NCBI RefSeq assembly: GCF_022763345.1
Contig: NZ_JALEGS010000074.1
Location: forward strand, 57,626 to 121,625
Origin: Phaeodactylibacter sp.
GTDB lineage: Bacteria > Bacteroidota > Bacteroidia > Chitinophagales > Saprospiraceae
Length of the DNA: 64,000 bases
Direction: 5' to 3'
This document shows positions 29,064 through 37,897 of this stretch, in pieces. Both the position numbers and the translations under genes were made by a program. The notes beneath the pieces were generated by a model that was not told where the DNA came from, did not search any database, and saw only the letters and a list, made by a program, of their open reading frames with translations. Numbering within the stretch: the stretch's first letter is position 1; each line of letters begins with the position of its first letter.

Positions 29064-30317
29064 CTAAGACAACCTCCGGCGCTTCATTTCTTCATGGACG
29101 AGACGGTGTTCCCGGGTCATATCACCTGTGACAGAGGAGTTTTCCTCGGCTCTGCGGATCAGATAGGGCACGACTTCCCGTACCGGACCGTAGGGCAGGT
29201 ACTTCCCCACCTTAAAACCAGCAGCGGCGAGGTTAAAGGTGAGGTTGTCGCTCATACCGTAGAGCTGGCAAAACATCAGGTGGGGATGATCACGCGAAAT
29301 ACCTTTGCGGTGAATCAACTCGGCCTGCAGCAGGTTACTCTCGGGGTTGTGAGAAGCATTGCAGGAGGCGATGCGCTCGTAATTATCAATACAGAACTTC
29401 ACTCCGGTGTTATAAGCGTCGTCGGTTGCGGCTTTTGTAGGATGAATGGGAGATTCATATCCATGCTCCCTCGCCCGGGCTCTTTCTTTTTCCATGTAAG
29501 CCCCACGCACAAGCTTCGCGCCCAAAATGTAGCCGTTGCGTTCGGCCTGATTATAAGAACTAATGAGGTATTGCAGGCGGTCCTTCCGGTACATTTGAAA
29601 GGTGTTGTACACCACTGCTCTTTCCCGGTTGTAACGGCGCATCATCATATTGACGAAGTGGTCGATGGGGTCCTGTATCCAGGTCTCCTCCGCATCAAAA
29701 AACACACTGACGCCCTTTTGAGCAGCCACATGACAAATTGCATCGATGCGTTTCAGGATGTTTTTATACTCCGCCCGCGTCTCTTTGGTAAAGGCTTCTC
29801 CATCCTGTATTTGCTTGAGCAGCCCAAAGCGAGCCATGCCGGTCACTTTGGTACTCACCACCGGCACATGATCCGCTTTGGCAGCGAATTCAATAGCGCG
29901 GATGGTTTCGTTCATTGTCTGATTGTACTCGTCTTCTGAGTCTTTAGCTTCAGCTCCATAGTCCAGGATGGTCATACACCCCTGCTCAGCTAGTTTATTG
30001 ATGGAAGGCTGACTGTTCAAAAGCGTAGTCCCCCCGCAGAATTGCTCATAAATGGTATTCTTGACGATACCCTCCACAAAAGGCAGGTGCATCTTAATGG
30101 CTGCCAGCCCCAGCTTTGAACCGATACCAACGAGCCAGTGCCGGTTCATCATGCCAAAAATCCAGGCAGACTTGCGCAGCTCCTCATCGGTTTTGCCTGC
30201 AAAAGCTACCTCCGTATTGGAAAAATCAACAATGGGCTCCTCCTTACTATTGATGACTTCATCAACGGCTTTCTTCATTCTTTCTATGTCCTTCACAGGT
30301 TTACCTATCTTTTCCAT
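29064..30317 (-). CDS. Proline dehydrogenase family protein
   Basis: VSVFFDAEETWIQDPIDHF, GAKLVRGAYMEKER, QLYGMSDNLTFNLA, KYLPYGPVREVVPYLIRRAEENSS. Confidence 0.95.
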   Translation of the reverse strand: MEKIGKPVKDIERMKKAVDEVINSKEEPIVDFSNTEVAFAGKTDEELRKSAWIFGMMNRHWLVGIGSKLGLAAIKMHLPFVEGIVKNTIYEQFCGGTTLLNSQPSINKLAEQGCMTILDYGAEAKDSEDEYNQTMNETIRAIEFAAKADHVPVVSTKVTGMARFGLLKQIQDGEAFTKETRAEYKNILKRIDAICHVAAQKGVSVFFDAEETWIQDPIDHFVNMMMRRYNRERAVVYNTFQMYRKDRLQYLISSYNQAERNGYILGAKLVRGAYMEKERARAREHGYESPIHPTKAATDDAYNTGVKFCIDNYERIASCNASHNPESNLLQAELIHRKGISRDHPHLMFCQLYGMSDNLTFNLAAAGFKVGKYLPYGPVREVVPYLIRRAEENSSVTGDMTREHRLVHEEMKRRRLS

Positions 30318-30366
30318 GAATGTTATTAGGTCAGGTTAAGGGCTATCCCAAGGTAAGCTATATTTA

Positions 30367-31152
30367 TCATTTTTTAATATTGGGGCTGGTCCAAATTGTC
30401 CACGCGGCTTCGGCCTGACCATGCAGCATTTGCAGCCCATTCATAGCCTTTGCCCCTTGCTGCTGCCCCGACTCCATGAATGCAGTAGAGGCGGGATTAT
30501 AGACCAAATCGTATAAATAATGACTGCTGCCGAGGGTGTGATAGGGCAATTCAGGCTTACTTCGAATATTGGGAGCCATTCCCAGCGGAGTAGTGTTGAT
30601 GAGGAGTTCGTGCGCAGCTATCACTTCGGGAGTCACTTGCTCGTAGCTCAGTCGATCGTTCCCGGGTGTACGCGACACCATTTTGAACGGTACCTCCAGC
30701 CGGCCCAAAACAAAGGCTACCGCTTTAGCTGCACCTCCGGTCCCCAGCACCAACGCCTTCAGGCCGGACCAGCCTCCCCGGGTGGCTTCCAGCCAGCCGC
30801 AAAGGGAGGTTTCAAAGCCCACCACATCGGTATTAAAGCCTTCCAGCTGACCTCCGGTGCAACGGATTGTATTCACCGCACCAACGGCGGCCGCCCCTTC
30901 TGAGAGTTGGTCCAGATACGGCAATACCGCTTGCTTGTAAGGTATAGTCACGTTTAGCCCGACCAGGTTGGGGTGTTGTAGCAACAGTTCCGGCAGGGCT
31001 TCGATCTTACGGATGGGAAACAGCTCATAGCAGGCATCAACTATACCAGCTTTGGCAAACTTCTCCGAAAAGTATTTTTTGGAAAAAGAGTGCGAAAGCG
31101 GATAGCCAATCAATCCAAACAGCCGCTTATATTCATTCAGTGGCTTCATCAA
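30367..31152 (-). CDS. aroE: Shikimate dehydrogenase
   Basis: GYPLSHSFSKKYF, NVTIPYK, NTDVVGFETSL, GTGGAAKAV, NTTPLGM. Confidence 0.95.
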   Translation of the reverse strand: MMKPLNEYKRLFGLIGYPLSHSFSKKYFSEKFAKAGIVDACYELFPIRKIEALPELLLQHPNLVGLNVTIPYKQAVLPYLDQLSEGAAAVGAVNTIRCTGGQLEGFNTDVVGFETSLCGWLEATRGGWSGLKALVLGTGGAAKAVAFVLGRLEVPFKMVSRTPGNDRLSYEQVTPEVIAAHELLINTTPLGMAPNIRSKPELPYHTLGSSHYLYDLVYNPASTAFMESGQQQGAKAMNGLQMLHGQAEAAWTIWTSPNIKK

Positions 31153-31160
31153 AAACTTTT

Positions 31161-32138
31161 TTACAGCCCGCGCTTATCCAGCCGGTCCAATGCAAAGACA
31201 ATCGCCAGACCGGCAACCATGCAAATGAGGGCGCCCGCCAGAAAAGAAGGGCCGACCTCAGCAGCGTACTGCCCCGGCATTAAATTAACCTCCTTGATCA
31301 CTTTGTCAACCACCATTCCCGGTTGCAGCTCTACCATTTCCCCCTCTTCAGTGAGGCCTAGCACAGCTTTGCGCCAGGGCCAGATTTTGTTAAGGGACCC
31401 AAGCATAAAGCCAGTTAGTACAGCCAGGGTCAGGTTGTGGTAGTGCTTGAACGTCCAGGACAACACCCGGGAGAAAGTCGCCAGGCCCAACAGGCAGCCT
31501 GCACCGAATACGCCAAGGACCACCAGGCTCTCCGGCGACAACGTTTTGAGCGCATCCTTAATCGTCGGTATAATAATGGTGTACATCCCCATCAGCAAGA
31601 GAATGAAGCTGCCGGAAATCCCCGGCAAAATCAACGCAGAAATGGCAATCATACCCGATACAAATACCAGCCCGAGGTGGGTGCTGCCTTCCGAAGGGCT
31701 GGCAATGGTTATAATATAAGCAACAAGTGTTCCTACTACCAGTCCGACCACTTCAGTAGCCTTCCAAACGCCCACTTGCCGCCCAATGTAAATAGCGGAA
31801 GCGATGATCAGCCCAAAGAAGAAAGCCCATAGCTGAATCGGATAATTTTCCAGCAGGTGTGTAATGCCAAATACCCCGACCACAATCCCAAAAACCATCC
31901 CGGCCAGTAAAGTCAATAGAAAGGTCCCATTGGCTTTGTTCCAGGCCGCAGTCACCCCTTCCCTGCCGAGGGTTCGCCAGACTTCAGGTCCAAGGATGTG
32001 CTTGATGGTCTCAAGCAACCGCTCGTAAATACCAGTGATGAAAGCGATGGTACCGCCGGATACGCCCGGTATGACTTCTGCCATGCCCATCGCCATGCCC
32101 TTGAGTACCAGTCCGATTGTTGCTGTCCAGTTTTTCAT
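31161..32138 (-). CDS. DUF368 family membrane protein (family linked to undecaprenyl-phosphate translocation)
   Basis: KGMAMGMAEVIPGVSGGTIAFITGIYERLLE, LPGISGSFILLLMGMY; multiple TM segments. Confidence 0.93.
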   Translation of the reverse strand: MKNWTATIGLVLKGMAMGMAEVIPGVSGGTIAFITGIYERLLETIKHILGPEVWRTLGREGVTAAWNKANGTFLLTLLAGMVFGIVVGVFGITHLLENYPIQLWAFFFGLIIASAIYIGRQVGVWKATEVVGLVVGTLVAYIITIASPSEGSTHLGLVFVSGMIAISALILPGISGSFILLLMGMYTIIIPTIKDALKTLSPESLVVLGVFGAGCLLGLATFSRVLSWTFKHYHNLTLAVLTGFMLGSLNKIWPWRKAVLGLTEEGEMVELQPGMVVDKVIKEVNLMPGQYAAEVGPSFLAGALICMVAGLAIVFALDRLDKRGL

Positions 32139-32196
32139 GGCAGCAAAGCTAAATATTCAATCTGAAAAAACCGGCCTTTTCTGTTGAGCGGCTTCT

Positions 32197-33633
32197 TTAT
32201 TCCGCTGTGGCTATCATGGCAGATTTTGCTTCATGCAGACCCGGGCTTAATCCGTAAGGGTAGGATGGCCTGCCTGAAAACTGCTGCCATTGCTCCGCTG
32301 CGTAGGCACGTATATCGGAAAGGCGGGGAAAATCGTATACCAATTGCCCATGGTCCAGGACTGTTAGCAAAAGGTCCTGCCCTTTTGTGCCCTCCAACTC
32401 TAAGTAGCGGCTTTGGCTTTCATCCCATAGTTTTACCCCTTCCTGACCATGCCGGATATCATAAAGGACATCCCCCCGATACTCGCCGTCTTTTTCGGAC
32501 CGCCAGACCTGCAAAAGGCCGGGAAGTGAAGATTTTATGGCATCCTCAGATCGCTTAATCCGGTCTTCCCACTCTCCATGCTCATTTTGTATGCCTGCCA
32601 GTTTGTAAACGCCGCCCAGAGCCGGGTCGCCGTGCCCGGTCGCAAGGCGCGTACCGACTCCCCAAACGGTAATTTTAGCGCCTTCTTTTTTTAATTGTGC
32701 GATCCGGTACTCGTCCAGGTCATTGCTGGCCACGATCGCCGCCTTTTTGAATCCAGCTTCGTCCAGCATTTGGCGGGCTTTCTGGCTCAGAGCGGTCAGG
32801 TCGCCAGAGTCGAGGCGGATGCCATTCATTTCATGCCCCTGTTCGCGCAGCCACTGCCCTACCCGTATGGCGTTCCGCACCCCGGCTTCTGTATCGTAGG
32901 TGTCGACCAGGAAAATGCAGTTGCCGGGTAAGGCTTCGGCATATTGCTGAAAAGCCAACAGCTCATCTTCGTAAGCCATCACCCAGCTGTGGGCATGCGT
33001 ACCCTTAACGGGAATACCGTACAGGCGCCCTGCCATCACATTACTCGTTGCATGTACGCCACCGATGTAAGTGGCCCGGGCGGCCGTCATCGCACCGTCC
33101 AGCCCCTGAGAGCGGCGCATCCCGAATTCCAGCACGCTATCGCCCTGCGCCGCATCCACAATCCGGGCAGCTTTGGTCGCCAGCAGGGTGGAGAAGTTGA
33201 TCAGCGTAAGCAAGCCGGTTTCCACCAACTGGCACTGCAGGATGGGCCCCTCCACCCTCAACATCGGCTGATTGGGGAAAGCCGCAGTGCCTTCGGGCAT
33301 AGCGTGCACCGTTAATTCAAGCTCCAGGCGCTGTAGGTGGTTAAGAAAGGCTTCATTAAACAGGGGCGCGCCAGTCGAGCCTTTCAACCCGCCCAAATAC
33401 TGAATGTCCGATACGGAAAACTGGTACTGCTGCAAAAAGTCAACAGCGAGCTCCAGACCGGCGCTTATGGCAAAGCCATTCTGAAACGGTGGTTTTCGGT
33501 AAAAGAGATGGAAGTTAGCCTGTCGGTTGTGCAGCCCCGATTTCCAGTACCCGTAGGCCATGGTGAGCTGGTACAGGTCAGTCATAAGGCCAAATGGGCC
33601 GCGGTAAAGTTGGCGGAGGTGGGTATTCGGCAT
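32197..33633 (-). CDS. pncB: Nicotinate phosphoribosyltransferase
   Basis: LMTDLYQLTMAYGYWKSG, EFGMRRSQG, GTHAHSWVMAY, IRLDSGDLTALS. Confidence 0.95.
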   Translation of the reverse strand: MPNTHLRQLYRGPFGLMTDLYQLTMAYGYWKSGLHNRQANFHLFYRKPPFQNGFAISAGLELAVDFLQQYQFSVSDIQYLGGLKGSTGAPLFNEAFLNHLQRLELELTVHAMPEGTAAFPNQPMLRVEGPILQCQLVETGLLTLINFSTLLATKAARIVDAAQGDSVLEFGMRRSQGLDGAMTAARATYIGGVHATSNVMAGRLYGIPVKGTHAHSWVMAYEDELLAFQQYAEALPGNCIFLVDTYDTEAGVRNAIRVGQWLREQGHEMNGIRLDSGDLTALSQKARQMLDEAGFKKAAIVASNDLDEYRIAQLKKEGAKITVWGVGTRLATGHGDPALGGVYKLAGIQNEHGEWEDRIKRSEDAIKSSLPGLLQVWRSEKDGEYRGDVLYDIRHGQEGVKLWDESQSRYLELEGTKGQDLLLTVLDHGQLVYDFPRLSDIRAYAAEQWQQFSGRPSYPYGLSPGLHEAKSAMIATAE

Positions 33634-33773
33634 ATCAGCAATAGTTAGTTTAATTTTAAAACTAAGTTAAGCCCTTTAAGGTTGACATGCAAGTGAAATT
33701 TTTATTTTCTGGCAGGGCCAAGCCAACCCGAAGGCCGTTTTCCGGGTTCTTATCCGGAATAGCAAAGCTGCCT

Positions 33774-34346
33774 ATGAAGAAATTACTGATCGCCACCCTT
33801 TTTTTGCTCCCCTTTCTGAGCTTAGCCCAAACGGATACCTGGGAAGAGGTCAAATCCTTTGAGGGGCGCTTCCGTGTCCTTGCCCCCGGCACCATGCAAC
33901 TGGCTGTGGATACGATGGAAACACCGGTTGGGGCACTGACCTACTATACCTATTACTATCAGCCACCGGCAGAAGAAAAATCGGCAGAGAACCTGATGTA
34001 TATGGTGAGTTATTGTGACTATCCTGAAGGCAGTTTGCATGCAGACAGCACAGAATTGCTCGCGGAATTTTTTGAGACGACCCGGGAGTCCGGCGCTTTC
34101 TCCATTAACGGCGACCTGATTTACCATTCTGAACGCAACCTCGGGGACGCTACCGGGCAATACTGGCGGATCGATTACCTGGATGGGAATGCTGTGCTGA
34201 AAACATGGGCGCTGGTGAATGGGCGTCGTTTTTACTCAGTGCAAACAGCGACCGTTGCCACCCGTAGCCTCAACCGGGCAACCGACCGTTTTTTTGAGAG
34301 CTTCACCCTTATTGAGGCGGAGCAGCCTGCTTCACAAAAGCCTTAG
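33774..34346 (+). CDS. Hypothetical secreted protein
   Basis: Signal peptide MKKLLIATLFLLPFLSLAQ at 33774; no recognisable domain. Confidence 0.75.
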   Translation: MKKLLIATLFLLPFLSLAQTDTWEEVKSFEGRFRVLAPGTMQLAVDTMETPVGALTYYTYYYQPPAEEKSAENLMYMVSYCDYPEGSLHADSTELLAEFFETTRESGAFSINGDLIYHSERNLGDATGQYWRIDYLDGNAVLKTWALVNGRRFYSVQTATVATRSLNRATDRFFESFTLIEAEQPASQKP

Positions 34347-34905
34347 TATACCGGATGGCGTCCGGAAAAAAGGCGTTGAACTCTGTATTCAAATCCTGAA
34401 AGTGGCTGACCATGGTGTCAAGGGCGCCTGCGAGGAGCTCAGGGCGGCTCACCCGGTGGCTCATCCGCCTGAAGGTGTAGGCAATGCCATTATGGGTGGC
34501 GTAGGTTTCCAGCCAGTTGTCTGCAATCATTTTGGGCACGTAGGTATGGACGGGCTCGGGCATAAGGTGGTGATGGCGCTTCAGGCAGGCGTAGGCATCT
34601 AAAATAAAGTCAGGCAGCGGCTGCTCTGAGTAGGTGGACCAGTTGAGGGAAAGGAAATAATCGTAAAACACATCAATGATGACGGGCGCATACTTGGAGT
34701 GGCGGTCGTACATCCGCCGTACGCCTTTTAGCACTTCGGGGTGCTGATCGGTGTAGGAATCAATGGCCCGGTGCAGGGCTACGCCTCTTTGCACTGCCGG
34801 CGGCAATTGACTCACCTGCGCATTATTGAGGTAATCCCCCAAAAAGTTGCCCACCATAAGGTGGTCGTCTTTACCGGAGAGAAAAAAGTGGGCGAGAAAA
34901 TTCAT
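34309..34905 (-). CDS. ACP phosphodiesterase (AcpH/DUF479-like)
   Basis: MNFLAHFFLSGKDDHLMVGNFLGDYL, GVALHRAIDSYTDQHP, FYDYFLSLNW. Confidence 0.92.
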   Translation of the reverse strand: MNFLAHFFLSGKDDHLMVGNFLGDYLNNAQVSQLPPAVQRGVALHRAIDSYTDQHPEVLKGVRRMYDRHSKYAPVIIDVFYDYFLSLNWSTYSEQPLPDFILDAYACLKRHHHLMPEPVHTYVPKMIADNWLETYATHNGIAYTFRRMSHRVSRPELLAGALDTMVSHFQDLNTEFNAFFPDAIRYTKAFVKQAAPPQ

Positions 34906-34951
34906 GCCTTAATAACGCTGCTGAACCAGGAGAGTTGAAAGCTCATCCTTG

Positions 34952-35158
34952 CTAAGGCACGGGCACGTCCGGAGCTTCGGGCGTATTCATGCCCATAAAA
35001 TCAAGCACCGCCTCAGGCAGCAGCTCGGTAAGGGGCAGGTCAGCGCCATAAGTAAAGTACCCAATCAAAGCGATGTGAAAGAGGAGGGTGAACAACAGCG
35101 CCTTGGAACGGATGGCGCGGGCACTACGGATGGATTTACTTTGGTAATACATAGCCAT
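34952..35158 (-). CDS. Small single-TM protein (68 aa), resembles a TonB-type N-terminal anchor
   Basis: RSKALLFTLLFHIALIGYFTYG followed by Pro-rich tail APDVPVP. Confidence 0.55.
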   Translation of the reverse strand: MAMYYQSKSIRSARAIRSKALLFTLLFHIALIGYFTYGADLPLTELLPEAVLDFMGMNTPEAPDVPVP

Positions 35159-35226
35159 TGGGTTTTGGTACGGTGAAATAACGCAGCTTGGGCGGCATAT
35201 ATTTTTTACTAAAATGTTAAGAGGGG

Positions 35227-35886
35227 CTACATCGTTGCCACCGTAGTGCTTACCATAATAGCAGTCAGCATTTCCTGAACCGCCTTTCCAACTTCTTCCT
35301 GCATTTTTTCGCCATCTGTGAGTTGCTCGAGCCGGGCTTTGGCTGCTTTGCGCTGAGCTTTGTCTTTAATCATCTCTGCGTAAAGCTCACATTTCAGGAT
35401 AATGACCAGCAGCATCCGTTCCTTTTTATCGGGCTCGGTGGTTTTGTCCAGCATCAGGGCGCGGAGGCGCTGCCGCAGTTCATTTTCAGGCGCTGCATCT
35501 TTGGTTGGATAGCGGTCTACGGAAAAAACCCAAAGTACTTTACCTTCGGTTTTCTCCAGTACCCCTTCCTGCACCAGTTTGTCTACCGTCAGTTGACGGA
35601 GTTTGGTCAGGCGCTGTACGCAGATATGAATCCAATTGGAAATCCGGTCCGGCTTTTTGCGCTTTGCGATGCGTTCGATGAGGTTATTGAGGGCCCGGCT
35701 GTCGGTAATGGCATTGGTATGCAGGTGAACGCGGCCGTCTTCAATTTTAATGCGCTCTTCGAGCAGGAGGTCGATTATAAAAGCAGCGCCGAAGGCATAA
35801 TTGATATAGCCCCCGGCGTACGTAAAGTTGCCTTTTTCGTCATCCAGGCTGATCAATGCGATGGCTTCGTGCAGGTAAAGGTCCAT
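35227..35886 (-). CDS. GOLPH3/VPS74 (GPP34) family protein
   Basis: LYLHEAIALISLDDEKG, AAFIIDLLLEERI, LVQEGVLEKTEGKVLWVFSVDRYP. Confidence 0.85.
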   Translation of the reverse strand: MDLYLHEAIALISLDDEKGNFTYAGGYINYAFGAAFIIDLLLEERIKIEDGRVHLHTNAITDSRALNNLIERIAKRKKPDRISNWIHICVQRLTKLRQLTVDKLVQEGVLEKTEGKVLWVFSVDRYPTKDAAPENELRQRLRALMLDKTTEPDKKERMLLVIILKCELYAEMIKDKAQRKAAKARLEQLTDGEKMQEEVGKAVQEMLTAIMVSTTVATM

Positions 35887-35966
35887 ATCTTTTTTTCTGG
35901 AAAATAAGCCTGTTCACCAAACGCTGCCAATAAAATCTACAGATCAAAGCCCTGTTTAGATGAATC

Positions 35967-36563
35967 CTATTTAAAGTAACTCTTCCATTTTCCGAATGCT
36001 TTCTCAAAATCTTCCTGAAATTCCTTCCATTCTTCCCTGGCTTCACTCTGCCATTCGTTAGTTTTCTTTTTGAGTTCAGCGATACGCTTTTGGGCTTCTT
36101 CCCGGGCTTCCTCGTATTCTTCTGAGGCTTCTGACTTGGCATTGGCAGCCAGTACGTCCATCTGGGCCCGGAACCGCATCAGGCGGTCTTGCAGCGAGCT
36201 TGCGGCTTCTGCAGATCCGGCTTTTTCTTCCTCTGCAGCTTTCTTGGCTTTTGCCTGAAGGTTATCTAAAGTGGAGCCGAAGGCAGCCTGTTGTTCAGCA
36301 AGGTTTTCAGCTGCAGCTGTCTTTGATTTTTTGAGCTTTGCCAATAGCTCATCGTATTCTTCCTTTAGCTCTGCCCGGGCTTCCCCGAACTCTTCTTTCA
36401 CTTCAGCCTGCTGCTCTTCCAGCCAGTGCTGAAGGCGGATTTTCTGCTTTTCAAACTCCTCAGCGGCTTCCTTTTTGCCCAGATTGAACTGCACCTGTAG
36501 TTGCTCCAAATCGGATTGCCATTCTTTGAGGCGGTCTTGCATGCGTTGCTTTAGTGTAGACAT
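35967..36563 (-). CDS. Charged coiled-coil / amphipathic helical protein (198 aa)
   Basis: Glu/Lys/Ala-rich throughout, e.g. WLEEQQAEVKEEFGEARAELKEEYDELLAKLKKSK. Confidence 0.75.
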   Translation of the reverse strand: MSTLKQRMQDRLKEWQSDLEQLQVQFNLGKKEAAEEFEKQKIRLQHWLEEQQAEVKEEFGEARAELKEEYDELLAKLKKSKTAAAENLAEQQAAFGSTLDNLQAKAKKAAEEEKAGSAEAASSLQDRLMRFRAQMDVLAANAKSEASEEYEEAREEAQKRIAELKKKTNEWQSEAREEWKEFQEDFEKAFGKWKSYFK

Positions 36564-36702
36564 AACGGTTTGGTTTTATCATTGAACAAGGAAAGTCGAC
36601 AGAATGCTCACCCGGATTGAGCAAAATTAGATACAACCGAAAATCCAATCGACCAATCGAATCGTAAGTCTGGTAATTTTTTCACCCGATAATACAAGAT
36701 TC

Positions 36703-37824
36703 ATGAAAAACCTTACCATTCTTCTGGCATTCCTCCTTTCGGTTCAGCTCCTGGCCCACAACGATGACGATCCCGTGATTGGCTTTCAGTCCAGCGAAAT
36801 CAGCTCGGAAAAAGCGAAAAAACTGGGTTACCCCCTACCCTATGGCAGCCGCGTTGACCGACTCTACCCGGGGACGCCGGCACAGGTGGCTGGGCTTCAG
36901 CCCCTGGACTATGTTTATGCTGTTAACGGACAAACCGTCAGTAAGCAAAAGGGCCTGAGTGACCTGCTTGAAGATTTTGCACCCGGCGACAAAGTCAAGA
37001 TTGGATTTTACCGTAAAGGCGAAGCGCTAAGCCGGACCTTATTTTTGAGCCGCCGTGGGGACTTGGATATGCCGCACCCACCAAATTCAGAAGACCCCTT
37101 TCTCGGCATCAGCCAGGTTCATGATGAACTTCCACAGGACGTAGTCGGTGTGCCGGTCAGCGTAGTGCATAACTCTACCGCTCAGGCCATGGGGCTGGAA
37201 CGCGGCGATATCATTACGGCCATTGATGGCAACCCGGTAGCGGATTGGCACGACCTTAGCCCGATGATCGACATGCGGAAGGTAGGAGACCCCATACAGG
37301 TGTCTGTTTACCGCAACGGGGATATATTTACCCGCAGCCGCCCCATTAAATCTCAGGCCGCCACCCATGGCAACCACAGCCGGCCTAACGGACCTGAAAT
37401 CATTCAGCCTCAGGAAGTTGACCTGCCGCCTGTTGCCCGGGTTGAGCTTCAGCCGGTTACGCGGCAGGAGGCGACCGTTCTTCCGATCTCCGTGGCGGAT
37501 AACCCTTCCAACATAAGCCAGGCTATTGCCCCAGAAGCAGAGATTCAGGAGCCGGTAGTTCGTAATTTGGCCATTGAAGCCCTGAATATATTCCCAAATC
37601 CCAATACCGGCATCTTTGATATACAGTTTGAGCTGCCGCAGCGGGGCGAAACAGCGGTGTACATTTACAACCCGGCAGGGCAAGCGGTTTATTTCAATAC
37701 ACTCGGTCAATTTACGGGCACTTTCAGCGACCGTATTGATATCGCTAATGGCGTCAGGGGTATCTACTTCCTGGAGATCCGGCAAGGCCCGCGCTCGCTT
37801 ACCCGCAAAGTGGTTTTGCAATAA
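36703..37824 (+). CDS. Secreted protein with two PDZ domains and T9SS type A sorting domain
   Basis: GSRVDRLYPGTPAQVAGLQPLDYVYAVNGQ; NSTAQAMGLERGDIITAIDGNPV; C-terminal NIFPNPNTGIFDIQFELP...IYFLEIRQGPRSLTRKVVLQ. Confidence 0.92.
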   Translation: MKNLTILLAFLLSVQLLAHNDDDPVIGFQSSEISSEKAKKLGYPLPYGSRVDRLYPGTPAQVAGLQPLDYVYAVNGQTVSKQKGLSDLLEDFAPGDKVKIGFYRKGEALSRTLFLSRRGDLDMPHPPNSEDPFLGISQVHDELPQDVVGVPVSVVHNSTAQAMGLERGDIITAIDGNPVADWHDLSPMIDMRKVGDPIQVSVYRNGDIFTRSRPIKSQAATHGNHSRPNGPEIIQPQEVDLPPVARVELQPVTRQEATVLPISVADNPSNISQAIAPEAEIQEPVVRNLAIEALNIFPNPNTGIFDIQFELPQRGETAVYIYNPAGQAVYFNTLGQFTGTFSDRIDIANGVRGIYFLEIRQGPRSLTRKVVLQ

Positions 37825-37838
37825 GGCTACAAATAGCA

Positions 37839-37868
37839 CAGGCTCGCCCCGAAACCGGAGCGAGCCTG
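37839..37868. terminator. Intergenic hairpin between convergent PDZ gene and dnaK
   Basis: CAGGCTCGC (37839-37847) / GCGAGCCTG (37860-37868) perfect 9-bp stem. Confidence 0.6.
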
Positions 37869-37897
37869 CTTATCATTCAGACGCTGACTGTTAAAGC

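Noticed and set aside
29094-29939. 281-aa plus-strand ORF
   Set aside because: Antisense to the proline dehydrogenase gene; no recognisable protein features.
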